A DNA stretch of 64,000 nt from Poriferisodalis sp965208895. GTDB lineage: Bacteria; Actinomycetota; Acidimicrobiia; Acidimicrobiales; Poriferisodalaceae. The notes under the pieces are model-generated. The model was not told where the DNA came from and did not search any database. It saw only the letters and a list, made by a program, of their open reading frames with translations. The DNA lies in the NCBI RefSeq assembly GCF_965208895.1, contig NZ_OZ242363.1, positions 1,674,001-1,738,000 of the forward strand. Direction: 5' to 3'. The translations under genes were made by a program, and so were the position numbers. This document shows, piece after piece, positions 29,154 to 38,334 of this stretch. Numbering within the stretch: the stretch's first letter is position 1; the number at the start of each line of letters is the position of its first letter.

Positions 29154-30200
29154 ATGAACCGCACCGCGCCCAGACGGGCCTCACTGCCACAACGGCTGGC
29201 ATGGATCTTCGCGACAGTGCTGCTGCTGGCGTCAGCTTGCGGCAGCGACGACGCGACGAGCAGCCCAACACCTGCACCGGCCACGGACGCCATCTCCGAA
29301 GCGCCGGCAGCGACGCAGGCGCCAACGACGACAACCGAAGCCGCTGCTGAGGGGCCCGCCGACACGGCCGCGGCGGCCGAGGAGGCCAGCGAGGCAGAAC
29401 CTGCCCCCGACGAGCCCGAATATCGGTACCAGCGGATCGTCTCCATCTCCCCCACCGGCACCGAGATTGCGTACGCAATCGGCGCAGGCGACCGGTTTGT
29501 GGCTGTCGACGAGTACTCGTACTACCCCGAGGGGACGCCGGTCACCGATCTGAGCGGATGGAATCCGAACATCGAGGCCATCGTGTCGTACGACCCCGAT
29601 CTCGTCATCATGGGAACCGACGGCGACGTGATCGCAAGCCTGGAATCCACCGGCATCGATGTGCTCGTCCACGACCCGCCCATCACCTTCGACGACGTGT
29701 ATGCCCAGATCGCCCAGTTCGGCGAGACGCTCGATCTGGTCGACCAAGCCGACCTGCTGGTTTCAGACATGCAAGAGCGCATCGGCGAGCTGATCGCTAC
29801 TGCGCCTGATGCATCGGAGCTCAGCTACTACCACGAGCTCGACAACACGCTCTACACGGTCACCAGTGCGACCTTCATCGGTCACGTGTATGGGCTGTTC
29901 GGGCTCGAAAATGTGGCCGACCCTGCCGACTCCGACGGCTCCGCCTACGGCTACCCGCAGCTCAGCGACGAGTACTTGGTGGATGCCAACCCCGACGTGA
30001 TCTTCCTGGCCGACACGCTGTGCTGCGGGCAGAACGCGGAGACCGTCGCGGCGCGCCCGGGCTGGGACCAGCTCGCTGCGGTGCAGACCGGTCGCGTCGT
30101 CGAACTCAACGACGACATCGTGTCCAGGTGGGGTCCCCGACTCGTGGATTTCATCGAGGCCATTTCTGAGGTTCTGGTGTCAATCGGCGACGGCGGATGA
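29154..30200 (+). CDS. btuF: Cobalamin ABC transporter substrate-binding lipoprotein
   Basis: 348 residues from ATG 29154, with GGGAG about 6 nt upstream. The signal peptide ends at the lipobox LASAC (Cys29), followed by a Ser/Thr/Ala-rich linker of about 90 residues that reaches from the membrane. The periplasmic-binding fold then starts with QRIVSISPTGTEIAYAIGAGDRFVAVDEYS, which is typical of BtuF/FepB-like class III binding proteins. An upstream cobalamin riboswitch and the downstream permease, ATPase and CobO genes identify the cargo as a corrinoid. The gene is followed by btuC after 24 nt. Confidence 0.9.
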   Translation: MNRTAPRRASLPQRLAWIFATVLLLASACGSDDATSSPTPAPATDAISEAPAATQAPTTTTEAAAEGPADTAAAAEEASEAEPAPDEPEYRYQRIVSISPTGTEIAYAIGAGDRFVAVDEYSYYPEGTPVTDLSGWNPNIEAIVSYDPDLVIMGTDGDVIASLESTGIDVLVHDPPITFDDVYAQIAQFGETLDLVDQADLLVSDMQERIGELIATAPDASELSYYHELDNTLYTVTSATFIGHVYGLFGLENVADPADSDGSAYGYPQLSDEYLVDANPDVIFLADTLCCGQNAETVAARPGWDQLAAVQTGRVVELNDDIVSRWGPRLVDFIEAISEVLVSIGDGG

Positions 30201-30224
30201 GCGAACAGTGATGCGAGGCCGTCG

Positions 30225-31313
30225 ATGACTGCCGGGAGTCCGGTGCCCGCCGAGGGGCAAGACGATTCCTCCGGAGTTGCGCTGCGAGCGTCGGATCTGC
30301 GCCCACGCGCGCTCGTCGCAGGCGTGGGCGCCGTAGCGGTCGCTGTCGTCTGCGGTCTGACGATCGGACCGGTCGGCATCGCCGCGCACCGGGTGGTGGC
30401 CGAACTAGCGAACTTGGCACCCGGGCTGGCGTTCGATTCAGGGCTGAGCGACGCCCACGCGGCGATCGTGACCCAGATCCGGCTGCCTCGCGTCGCTCTC
30501 GGCCTGCTCGTGGGCGCCACGCTGGCCCTGAGCGGTGCGACCTACCAAGCTGCCTTTCGCAACCCGCTGGCCGACCCGTACCTGCTGGGTATCGCCGCTG
30601 GTGCCGGGCTGGGCGCGACGCTCGCCATCACCAACAACCTCGGTGACGGCGCCGGCGCATTCGACCTGGTGCCCTTGGCGGCGTTCGCTGGCGCACTGGT
30701 AGCGGTCGTGGTGTCGTACGCGGCCGGTCATCTCAGCGGCCGCTCCACGGCGTCGCTGATCCTGGCGGGCATCGCTGTAGCGAGCTTCCTGACTGCCTGC
30801 CAGACCTACGCGCTGCAGGCCAACAGCGACGCGTTTCGCAAGATCTTTGCGTGGATTCTCGGCCGCATCGCCACGTCGGGATGGTCGGAGCCGCTGCTGT
30901 TACTGCCGTACTTCGCGCTGACTGCGGTGGTGGTGCTCCGCTACCGCAGAGCACTCGACGTACTGGCCGTCGGTGACGAGGAAGCGGCGGCGCTGGGGCT
31001 GGAACCGCGTCGTGTGCGCATGATCGTGGTGGGAGCGGCGTCGCTCGGCGCTGCGGCGGCGGTGTCGGTCAGCGGTCTCATCGGCTTCGTCGGCATCATC
31101 GTGCCTCACGCCGTTCGGCTGGTGTTCGGTACGTCCAACCGAGCGGTGCTGCCGCTGTCCGTGCTGTTCGGGGGCGCATTCATGGTGCTGGCAGACCTCA
31201 CGGCCCGGACCGCCCTGGCCCCTGCTGAGCTGCCGATCGGTGTCGTCACGGCGTTCTTGGGAGCGCCATTCTTCGTGTTCGTCCTGCGCACCAGCCGCCG
31301 GGAGATCTGGTGA
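30225..31313 (+). CDS. btuC: Cobalamin ABC transporter permease (FecCD family)
   Basis: 362 residues with about ten hydrophobic segments. Family marks are IRLPRVALGLLVGATLALSGATYQ, NPLADPYLLGIAAGAGLGA, and the C-terminal SGLIGFVGIIVPHAVRL that contacts the ATPase, followed by DLTARTALAPAELPIGVVTAFLGAPFFVFVL. It forms the dimeric membrane channel for corrinoid uptake. It lies in the riboswitch-controlled operon, and its stop overlaps the GTG start of the ATPase gene (GTGA at 31310). Confidence 0.92.
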   Translation: MTAGSPVPAEGQDDSSGVALRASDLRPRALVAGVGAVAVAVVCGLTIGPVGIAAHRVVAELANLAPGLAFDSGLSDAHAAIVTQIRLPRVALGLLVGATLALSGATYQAAFRNPLADPYLLGIAAGAGLGATLAITNNLGDGAGAFDLVPLAAFAGALVAVVVSYAAGHLSGRSTASLILAGIAVASFLTACQTYALQANSDAFRKIFAWILGRIATSGWSEPLLLLPYFALTAVVVLRYRRALDVLAVGDEEAAALGLEPRRVRMIVVGAASLGAAAAVSVSGLIGFVGIIVPHAVRLVFGTSNRAVLPLSVLFGGAFMVLADLTARTALAPAELPIGVVTAFLGAPFFVFVLRTSRREIW

Positions 31314-32224
31314 GGAGCGCAGCGTCGGTGACGGCGACGGCGACGGCGGATCGCCGCGAATGGACTGCCAGACACTCCGACTGCGCGCTTACAGATGCCG
31401 TGCGCGTGAGTTCCCTCGATGTCCGGCTCGACGGCACCCACGTATTGCGAGGCCTCGATCTGGCTGTCTCGCACGGCGAGTGGATCAACATCATCGGCCC
31501 CAACGGGGCCGGCAAGACAACGCTGCTGCGGGCTGTGCTGGGTCTCGTGGCCTACGACGGCCACATCAGCGTTTCCGGGCTCACGAAATTGCGCCGGGCG
31601 GAGCGAGCCCGCAAGGTCGCTTACGTACCCCAAACGCCGGTCATCCCGCGGGGCATGCTCGTCGCCGACTACGTGCTGCTCGGGCGCACGCCGCACCGCA
31701 GCATCTTCGCCGGCGAGACAACTGGCGACCGTGACATCGCGGCTCAGGTGCTCGACCGCCTCGACCTGCGCGGATTCGACGATCGCACCGTGCAGTCGCT
31801 GTCTGGCGGTGAACGCCAGCGCACGGTGCTCGCGAGAGCACTCACGCAGCAAGCAGATGTCCTGTTGCTCGACGAACCGACGACGGCACTCGACCTCGGA
31901 CACCAGCAAGACGTGCTCGAACTGGTTGACGCACTGCGTCGCGAACGAGGCCTGACCGTCATCGCAACGCTCCACGATCTGACCCTGGCCGCCCGCTACG
32001 GCGATCAAGTGGCCATCTTGGCCGGCGGCGCCATCGCGCAGCGCGGCACGCCAGCGCAGGTGCTCACTGCTGCGAACATCGCGGAGCACTTCGACGCCCA
32101 AGTCCGGGTGATCAACGACCCTGAGGGCCCCGTGATCGTGCCGACGACGACCGCGCACAACACAACCCCCGCTGCTGATGAGGCAGCATCGCAATATCGG
32201 CACCCCGATGGAGGCCAGGAATGA
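31310..32224 (+). CDS. btuD: Cobalamin ABC transporter ATPase
   Basis: 304 residues from GTG 31310. Walker A is GPNGAGKTT, the Q-loop lies in KVAYVPQTP, the signature is LSGGERQRTVLARAL, Walker B is VLLLDEPTTALD, and the switch His is in ATLHDL. The first 35 residues are an unconserved extension, so a later start is possible. It powers corrinoid import with the BtuC dimer. It overlaps cobO at its end as ATGA (32221-32224), extending the coupled operon. Confidence 0.92.
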   Translation: MRSAASVTATATADRREWTARHSDCALTDAVRVSSLDVRLDGTHVLRGLDLAVSHGEWINIIGPNGAGKTTLLRAVLGLVAYDGHISVSGLTKLRRAERARKVAYVPQTPVIPRGMLVADYVLLGRTPHRSIFAGETTGDRDIAAQVLDRLDLRGFDDRTVQSLSGGERQRTVLARALTQQADVLLLDEPTTALDLGHQQDVLELVDALRRERGLTVIATLHDLTLAARYGDQVAILAGGAIAQRGTPAQVLTAANIAEHFDAQVRVINDPEGPVIVPTTTAHNTTPAADEAASQYRHPDGGQE

Positions 32225-32814
32225 CCGAGAACGAAGCAGACGCGCCAGAGCTCGATACCCCACCGACCGAGGACCCGCGGCCTGACGGGCTGCGCACGGC
32301 GCGCAGCCTCGTGGTGGTCAACACCGGCGACGGCAAGGGCAAGTCCTCAGCGGCGTTCGGCATGGCGATGCGAGCACGCGCTCGTGAATGGCCTGTCGCG
32401 GTGGTGCAGTTCCTCAAGTCGGACAACTGGGTGACCGGCGAACAGATGATGGCCGAACCCCTCGGCATCGACTTCTGGTCGCTTGGCGAAGGGTTCACCT
32501 GGGACAGCGACGACTTGACCCGGGACGAAGCCGAGGCCCTCGAAGCTTGGCGGCATGGCAAGGCGCTGGTGGAATCGGGCAATCACCGCCTCGTCATCTT
32601 TGACGAGATCACCTATCCCCTGAATTGGGGCTGGATCGACGCAACGGAAGTGGAGGCCACGTTCCGTGACCGACCCGAGCGGGTGTCGCTGGTGCTGACC
32701 GGCCGCGATGCCCCGGAATGGATGATCGAGCTTGCCGACACCGTCACCGAGATGACCAAGACCAAGCACGCCTACGACGCAGGCATCCGAGCCAAGAAGG
32801 GCATCGACTACTGA
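32221..32814 (+). CDS. cobO: Cob(I)yrinic acid a,c-diamide adenosyltransferase
   Basis: 197 residues. A P-loop GDGKGKSS is at residues 36-43, followed by AAFGMAMRARAREWPVAVVQFLK, VIFDEITYPLNWGWID and the C-terminal TEMTKTKHAYDAGIRAKKGIDY, all diagnostic of CobO/BtuR (CobA-type). It adenosylates the reduced corrinoid with ATP, turning imported B12 into the coenzyme form. An acidic N-terminal tail of about 25 residues precedes the core. It is the last gene of the riboswitch operon and converges with cobQ. Confidence 0.95.
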   Translation: MTENEADAPELDTPPTEDPRPDGLRTARSLVVVNTGDGKGKSSAAFGMAMRARAREWPVAVVQFLKSDNWVTGEQMMAEPLGIDFWSLGEGFTWDSDDLTRDEAEALEAWRHGKALVESGNHRLVIFDEITYPLNWGWIDATEVEATFRDRPERVSLVLTGRDAPEWMIELADTVTEMTKTKHAYDAGIRAKKGIDY

Positions 32815-32853
32815 GGCTCTCCACGACCGGCGACGGTTGCGGTTGAGGCTCGG

Positions 32854-34347
32854 TCACGCTTCGACGCCCATGATCTCGAAGAGCGCCCTCACGTCGACAT
32901 GGGTCTCGATGGCGTCGGCGACCCTGTCGAACTGTGCCTCGCGGCGGTCGGCGAACGAGCCGGGCTCCGGCGTGTAGGGGCAGCCGCGGTCGGCAGCCAC
33001 CTCGGCCAAGAACGCGTGCCGGAACTCGTCACTCTCGAAGACGCCGTGGAGCGATGTGCCCATCACCCGACCGTTGCACCGACCCTCAGGCTCGCCGTCG
33101 AGCCACAACCAAGGCTCCTCGCCGCTGTGGGAAGCGGGCTGGACCCGGCCGTGATGGATCTGGTAGCCCCATACGTCAGCTCCGCAGGATTTGCCTCGGC
33201 GCTGGGCGAGCACCTTGTCCGCCTCGAACATGGTCTCGACGCTGAGCAAACCCAGACCCTGCACCATCCCCTGTCGCGATTCGATGTCGTCATGGATGCT
33301 CGTTCCGAGCATCTGGTAGCCGCCGCAAACACCGAGCACGACTGCGCCGTGTTCATTGACGGCCTCCAGCGCAGCATCGGCGATGCCCCGTGAGCGCATC
33401 CATGCCAAGTCCTCCACTGTGGCCTTGGATCCTCCCAGCACGATCAGGTCAGGACGGCCCAGCTCGCGCGCCGAGCGAACGAAACGCACGGCGATGTCGG
33501 ATTCGCCCAAGAGCGGATCGAGGTCGGTGAAGTTCGACAGGTACGGAAATGCGATCACGGCTACGTCGAGATGAGCATCGGCCCGCGGCGGCGGCATCTG
33601 TGCCAACGCAACGGAGTCTTCGGCGTCGATGTGCAACTCGTCGAGCATCGGGATCACGCCGAGCGTGGGCACCCCGCTGTGTCGCTCCAGATCGACGAGC
33701 CCGTTGCCGAGCAGGGTCGGGTCGCCGCGGAACTTGTTGATCACGAAGCCGCGCACAAGGTCCCGCTGTGCGGCAGGGAGCAGCGCGACAGTGCCCGCGA
33801 GCGAGGCGAAGACCCCGCCCATGTCGATGTCGCCGACGACAATCGCTGGTACGCCCGCCCGCTCGGCGATGCGCAGATTGACGATGTCGCTGTCGGCGAG
33901 GTTGATCTCGGCGGGGCTTCCCGCTCCTTCCAGCACGACAGTGTCGAATTCGCAGCGCAGTTGGAGCAGTGACTCCAGGACAAGCTCGAACAGTTCCGGC
34001 TTGTAGCGGTGATACTCCGCCGCACTCATCGAACCCAACGGCCTGCCCTCCACGATGACCTGGGCAGCGACATCGCTCGTCGGCTTCAGCAAGACCGGGT
34101 TCATGGCAACGGTGGCCTCGACGCCCGCAGCCTGCGCCTGCGCGAACTGGGCCCTGCCGATCTCGTGACCCGAGGCCGTGACCGCGGAGTTCAACGCCAT
34201 GTTCTGGGCCTTGAACGGAGCCGCTCGCACGCCACGCCGTGCCAGCAGGCGGCACAGACCTGCCACGAGCGTGCTCTTGCCGGCGTTGGATGCGGTCCCG
34301 CACACCATCAGGCCAGGCGCCAGTGCATCTGTGGCGTGGCCGGGCAC
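32854..34347 (-). CDS. cobQ: Cobyric acid synthase (glutamine amidotransferase)
   Basis: About 497 residues from GTG 34347. The frame is open to 34605 but overlaps the divergent aminotransferase start, and the family usually begins close to the ATP site. The synthetase domain starts with MVCGTASNAGKSTLVAGLCRLL, then FKAQNMALNSAVT and VLLKPTSDVAAQVIVEG, plus VVLEGAGSPAEINL. The C-terminal GATase has the nucleophile in VLGVCGGYQMLG and the His in GTSLHGVFE. It amidates the corrin side chains b, d, e and g. It is not in the riboswitch transcript, but it is adjacent to it and functionally linked. Confidence 0.92.
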   Translation of the reverse strand: MPGHATDALAPGLMVCGTASNAGKSTLVAGLCRLLARRGVRAAPFKAQNMALNSAVTASGHEIGRAQFAQAQAAGVEATVAMNPVLLKPTSDVAAQVIVEGRPLGSMSAAEYHRYKPELFELVLESLLQLRCEFDTVVLEGAGSPAEINLADSDIVNLRIAERAGVPAIVVGDIDMGGVFASLAGTVALLPAAQRDLVRGFVINKFRGDPTLLGNGLVDLERHSGVPTLGVIPMLDELHIDAEDSVALAQMPPPRADAHLDVAVIAFPYLSNFTDLDPLLGESDIAVRFVRSARELGRPDLIVLGGSKATVEDLAWMRSRGIADAALEAVNEHGAVVLGVCGGYQMLGTSIHDDIESRQGMVQGLGLLSVETMFEADKVLAQRRGKSCGADVWGYQIHHGRVQPASHSGEEPWLWLDGEPEGRCNGRVMGTSLHGVFESDEFRHAFLAEVAADRGCPYTPEPGSFADRREAQFDRVADAIETHVDVRALFEIMGVEA

Positions 34348-34432
34348 CGCGGCAGCGTACAAACACCCCAGATTGCCCCGGCGCCCGAGACGGGCTCTTA
34401 ACCTCTGAGGCCATGCGCGAACGAGCCCGGGC

Positions 34433-35590
34433 GTGAGCGGCCTCAAGATCTCGGAGCGGGCGGACATCGCGCCGTTCTTCGTGATGGAGATGATGCGCGC
34501 TGCTGCACAGCGGGAGGCCGCTGGCGGCGATGTCGTGCACATGGAGGTCGGCCAGCCATCCACGCCCGCCCCCGCGGGAGCGCGCTCCGCTGCGAAGGCT
34601 GCCATCGACGGTGACGTGCTGGGCTACACGTCGGCTGTGGGCATCGAGCCACTGCGGCAGCGCCTCGCTCAGCACTACGCCGACTGGTATGGGCACGACA
34701 CCGACGCCGGCCGCATCGTCGTCACCCAAGGTGCCAGCGGGGCGTTCACACTCGCTTTCCTGGCGTGTTTCGAGGCAGGCGACCGGGTGGCGGTGACGTC
34801 GCCGGGCTATCCCTGCTATCGCAACACTCTCGAAGCGCTCGGCATCGAGGTCATCGAGATTGCGGTCACACCCGAGACCGGGTTCCGGCTGACCGCCGAG
34901 GGGGTCGAGAGCGCCGGCCCGCTCGACGGGCTGGTCGTCGCCAGCCCCGCCAACCCCACCGGCACCATGCTCATGGCCGACGAGCTGGGCCGGCTTGCTC
35001 GCTGGTGTCACGACTCCGGCGTGCGGCTCGTGTCCGACGAGATCTACCACGGCATCACCTATGGAACGCAGGCGGCCACGGCGGCGGCGCACAGCCCGAG
35101 TGCCGTCGTCGTGAACAGCTTCTCCAAGTACTTCTCGATGACCGGTTGGCGACTGGGATGGCTGCTGCTGCCACCCGACCTCGTTTCGCCAGTCGAGCGC
35201 CTCGCCCAGAACGCCACCATCGCCGCGGCCACGGTCTCTCAGTACGCCGCCTTGGGCGCCTTCGACAGCATCGGCGAGCTCGAGGCGAACGTGGCGCGCT
35301 ACACCGTCAACCGCCGAATCCTGCTCGACGGCTTGCCCTCGGCGGGCATTGATCGCATCGCCCCGCCCGACGGTGCGTTCTACATCTACGCCAATGTCGA
35401 CCATCTCACCGACGACAGCGCCGAGCTCGCAGCCAAGTGGCTTGCAGAGCTGGGCATCGCCACCACACCCGGCATCGACTTCGACCCCGCCGAGGGGCAC
35501 CGTTACATCCGCTTCTCCTTCGCCGGCAGCAACGACGACATGAATCAGACGGTCGAACGCTTGGCTGGGTGGTCCGATCAGCGGCGTTAG
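34433..35590 (+). CDS. Class I/II PLP-dependent aminotransferase
   Basis: 385 residues from GTG 34433. Marks are MEVGQPSTPAPAG, LGYTSAVGIEPLRQRLAQHY, VTQGASGAFTLAF, SPANPTGTMLM, SDEIYHGITYG and the PLP lysine in NSFSKYFSMTGWRLGW, with Arg in YIRFSFAGS binding the substrate carboxylate. Members of this group include aspartate and aromatic aminotransferases, and the amino-group donor cannot be assigned. The gap to cobQ is about 85 nt, and the two are divergent. The downstream gap before the enoyl-CoA hydratase holds one copy of a dispersed repeat. Confidence 0.9.
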   Translation: MSGLKISERADIAPFFVMEMMRAAAQREAAGGDVVHMEVGQPSTPAPAGARSAAKAAIDGDVLGYTSAVGIEPLRQRLAQHYADWYGHDTDAGRIVVTQGASGAFTLAFLACFEAGDRVAVTSPGYPCYRNTLEALGIEVIEIAVTPETGFRLTAEGVESAGPLDGLVVASPANPTGTMLMADELGRLARWCHDSGVRLVSDEIYHGITYGTQAATAAAHSPSAVVVNSFSKYFSMTGWRLGWLLLPPDLVSPVERLAQNATIAAATVSQYAALGAFDSIGELEANVARYTVNRRILLDGLPSAGIDRIAPPDGAFYIYANVDHLTDDSAELAAKWLAELGIATTPGIDFDPAEGHRYIRFSFAGSNDDMNQTVERLAGWSDQRR

Positions 35591-35654
35591 GGGTCGCGCG
35601 GTTTGGCGCACGATCCCGTTGCAGCGCCCATTGTCTCCCGCTCTTGTTCACTCC

Positions 35655-35701
35655 GCTCACGGGCCGCTCGGGCCACGGCTGTGCCATTCGGCTCAGCCTC
35701 T
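35655..35701. repeat. Dispersed 47-bp intergenic repeat, copy A
   Basis: The first 26 bases (35655-35680) are identical to 62965-62990. The whole 47 bp differs at about 5 positions, and the right part contains CGGCTCAGCCTCT in both copies. It lies between the aminotransferase stop and the enoyl-CoA hydratase start. The second copy lies between mutM and another enoyl-CoA hydratase. No coding function is evident. Confidence 0.7.
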
Positions 35702-35747
35702 CGAGCCAATGGGCGCAGCGCGCTCCCCACCACTAGCGTCGCTGCCC

Positions 35748-36542
35748 ATGGAATCGGCAGAACTCGAAACTCTGATCATCGACGCGTCGGACAACGGCGT
35801 CGTCACCATCACCATGAACAGGCCCCACCGCCTCAATGCGGCGAGCACCCAGATGTTCACCGAGCTGCGCGAAACGTGGAACGCAATCGGTGGAGACCCC
35901 ACCGTTCGCTGCGTGGTGATGACTGGCGCAGGCGACGCGTTCTGCAGCGGCGCCGATCTCGCCGGCGGCGACGACGACAGGCCGAAGCGACATGCGCTGC
36001 AAGACCTGAATGTGATTCAGCAGACGGTGTCAGCGCTCTACTCGATCATGGTGCCGGTCATCGCCAAGGTGAACGGCGTCGCTGCGGGCGCTGGCATGAA
36101 CATGGCGCTGGCCTGCGATTTGATTGTGGCTTCGGACCAGGCCCGATTCAGCGAGATCTTCGCTCGCCGCGGGCTCAGTGTCGACTTCGGCGGCACGTGG
36201 ATACTGCCGCGGCTGATCGGTCTGCACCGGGCGAAGGAGTTGGCGTTCTTCGCCGACGTCATTGATGCCAAGCAAGCAGAGGACTTCGGCATCGTCAACA
36301 AGGTGGTGCCCCACGGAGACCTCGACGCATTCGTCGACGACTGGGCGGATCGCCTCGCCGCCGGGCCGCCGATTGCTGTCGCAATGACGAAGCGCCTGCT
36401 CACGCTCAACGCCTCGGCCGACTTCAACACCGCGCTCGAGGCCGAAGGCATGGCGCAATCGCTCAACTTCACCACCGAGGACACCAAGGAAGCCGTCAAG
36501 GCGTTCCTGGAGAAGCGTCCCCCCACCTTCACCGGCCGCTAG
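35748..36542 (+). CDS. Enoyl-CoA hydratase/isomerase family protein
   Basis: 264 residues from ATG 35748; upstream in-frame sequence contains the dispersed repeat, so the later start is preferred. The crotonase fold shows the oxyanion-hole segments VVMTGAGDAFCSGADLAGG and VNGVAAGAGMNMALACDLI. The usual second acidic catalytic position falls in RRGLSVDFGGTWILPRLIG and reads Asp, so the chemistry (hydration, isomerisation or another crotonase reaction) is not certain. The C-terminal KAFLEKRPPTFTGR is typical. It stands alone and converges on the mazEF pair with a 14-nt gap. Confidence 0.88.
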   Translation: MESAELETLIIDASDNGVVTITMNRPHRLNAASTQMFTELRETWNAIGGDPTVRCVVMTGAGDAFCSGADLAGGDDDRPKRHALQDLNVIQQTVSALYSIMVPVIAKVNGVAAGAGMNMALACDLIVASDQARFSEIFARRGLSVDFGGTWILPRLIGLHRAKELAFFADVIDAKQAEDFGIVNKVVPHGDLDAFVDDWADRLAAGPPIAVAMTKRLLTLNASADFNTALEAEGMAQSLNFTTEDTKEAVKAFLEKRPPTFTGR

Positions 36543-36556
36543 AGCCGCTCAATGGG

Positions 36557-36880
36557 TCAGTCAGCGAACATCTCGCGAGCGACAGCAAGGACTTTCGCCG
36601 TCGTCGGCCCTGAGAGACGGCCAAGCCTGCGTACAAGGCGTGCCGTGTCCACCGCCCGTATCTGGTCCAACACGACGTGACCGTTCACACCGTCGAATCG
36701 GCACGCAACCCTGAACGGGTACTGGCGGCTGCCGGTCGTCATGGGTGCAACCAGACAGCTCGGCCAATGCTCATTGAGCTCATCGGGCGAGATCACCACG
36801 GCAGGGCGGGTCTTGCGAATCTCAATGCCGATCGTGGGATCCAGGTTGCACAAGTACACCTCACCACGGCCAGGCGTCAC
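36557..36880 (-). CDS. mazF: MazF/PemK family endoribonuclease toxin
   Basis: 107 residues. The fold marks are GEVYLCNLDPTIGIEIRKTRPAVVISPDELN, VAPMTTGSRQYPFRV, GHVVLDQIRAVDTARLVRRLGRL. The catalytic Arg (KTRP) and Thr (MTT) positions are present. MazF cleaves single-stranded mRNA at short sites. It overlaps mazE by ATGA (36877-36880). Nothing suggests inactivation. Confidence 0.92.
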   Translation of the reverse strand: MTPGRGEVYLCNLDPTIGIEIRKTRPAVVISPDELNEHWPSCLVAPMTTGSRQYPFRVACRFDGVNGHVVLDQIRAVDTARLVRRLGRLSGPTTAKVLAVAREMFAD

Positions 36881-37149
36881 CGAGCATCCTCATCCGTCGA
36901 TTCCCATTCCCACGCGTCGATGTCGAAGCCGGTCAACGGCCACGGCTCGACAACGACCTCGTCACCTCGCTCGCGAGCCAGCCGGGCAGCTTTGGCCCAC
37001 CCTGTCCTCGCCTCCGGGCGAGGCTCGATGAGCACCCCGCCATCCACAACGCGAAGCGATACCCGTTCGCCCAAGCCGGCTTCCTCGATGAGCGGTTTCG
37101 GCAGCCGAACACCGCGCGAATTGCCGATCGGCACGATTCTCGCGTCCAC
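36877..37149 (-). CDS. mazE: AbrB/MazE-type antitoxin
   Basis: 90 residues from GTG 37149 with GGAGG 5 nt upstream. The swapped-hairpin DNA-binding fold is seen in ARIVPIGNSRGVRLPKPLIEEAGLGERVSLRVVDGGVLI. The C-terminal part (TGWAKAARLARERGDEVVVEPWPL, then FDIDAWEWES) would bind MazF. A GTAATTAC palindrome lies at 37195-37202 in the promoter region and may be part of the operator. Confidence 0.88.
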   Translation of the reverse strand: MDARIVPIGNSRGVRLPKPLIEEAGLGERVSLRVVDGGVLIEPRPEARTGWAKAARLARERGDEVVVEPWPLTGFDIDAWEWESTDEDAR

Positions 37150-37272
37150 GGGGGCCTCCTCGCTCGTTCAGCCATATCACCGGCAGCTACTTGCGTAATT
37201 ACATCGTATCCACTGCTGCCACCGCCGAGGGGCGAGCGAGACAGCGGCGGACCCCGAATGCGAAGTGATGGG

Positions 37273-38137
37273 TTAGGGCCGTAGGTGGGTGAGCGGGACG
37301 ACGGCGATGTCGTCGTTGGTCTCGAAGGCTCTCCCGGCAGCGGTGACAACGATCAACCGGCAGGGCTCGCCGGCACGCTGGGTGTCGACCTTCGCCCGTA
37401 CGCGGCGCAATGATCTGATGGCTGCTTCGATGGCTGCGCCGCCGCCGAGCTTGACCTCGACCGCGGTCCAGTCTCCCGCCCCACGGGTGATGATCGCGTC
37501 GGCCTCGAGATCCTTGCTGTCGCGGTAGTACATGACCTCTGCGTCGGCTTCTTGGGCGTAGATCCGCAGGTCGCGGATCACCAGCGATTCGAACAGCAGG
37601 CCGAGCGCTTCCAGATCAGCCACCAGCCCGTCAGGGGACGCCCGCAGGATGGCTGCTGCGAGGGACGGGTCGACGAAGTACCGCTTCGGCTTTGAGCGCA
37701 GTGTCGCGGTGCTGCGAAGATGCGTCGACCACGCAGGGAGCGGCTCGATCACGAACGCCTCCGCAAGCCGGTCCAGATAGCGACGGACCGTGCCGCTGTC
37801 GGAAGGACCGCCGAAGCCCGCGGTGTCCTCGACGAGCGTCCGCAACGACGCCGACGTGGCCTCATTGCGCGCAAGCGATGCGATCAGCGCCAGCATCTTG
37901 TGCGCATCATGACCTGCCGCCTCGCCAGTCATCAGGTCGATTCGGGCAAGATCGCCCAAGTAGTCCCTCAGGCGCTGACGGGCGTCGCGATGATGCAGCG
38001 TGACAAGCCTCGGGAAGCCGCCACGGCAGATCAACTCAGCCACACGGGACGGCGGGCGCTGTTCTCGGCAATCGCTGCATCTGGCGGTCCACGACCCGCG
38101 GCAAGTAACCCTCGGGTGCCAGCGCCTTCGGGTCCAT
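37273..38137 (-). pseudogene. AAA-DUF4143 ATPase with the ATPase core deleted
   Basis: The intact C-terminal frame (37273-38043, 256 residues, LICRGGFPRLVTLHHRDARQ onward) is the DUF4143 half of the common AAA/DUF4143 proteins, with ATASLRTLVEDTAGFGG and KPKRYFVDPSLAAAIL. Directly upstream, a different frame from ATG 38137 encodes MDPKALAPEGYLPRVVD and RTAPAV, the normal N-terminus of the same family. The expected Walker A and B region of about 150-200 residues is absent, and the junction shifts frame (a TGA follows PAVPCG). So a deletion has joined the N-terminus to DUF4143. The C-terminal half could still be made as a separate protein, but the ATPase is lost. Confidence 0.75.
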
Positions 38138-38334
38138 ACCGCAAAATATACCGCAGATATACAGCAATAAATCCCACTTCAATACTGCAACAAAGTCCTC
38201 TTTGGCAGACTTCGCCTTCCCAGCAATGCCGCGGCAAGACTCCTTCGAGGCGTGGCGCCTGAGAACATCGGAACATGCCTGAGCATCAGCGTCGAGCGCA
38301 TCTCAGGCAACGCTCAGATCGTGCGATGGCGGTC

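Noticed and set aside
33449..35611. A 720-codon minus-strand frame across cobQ and the aminotransferase
   Set aside because: It covers two genes with strong motifs in other frames and has no recognisable domain.
38031..38276. Separate 81-codon gene upstream of the DUF4143 frame
   Set aside because: Its frame is a shadow. The real signal in this stretch is the MDPKALAPEGYLPRVVD peptide in another frame, the lost N-terminus of the ATPase.
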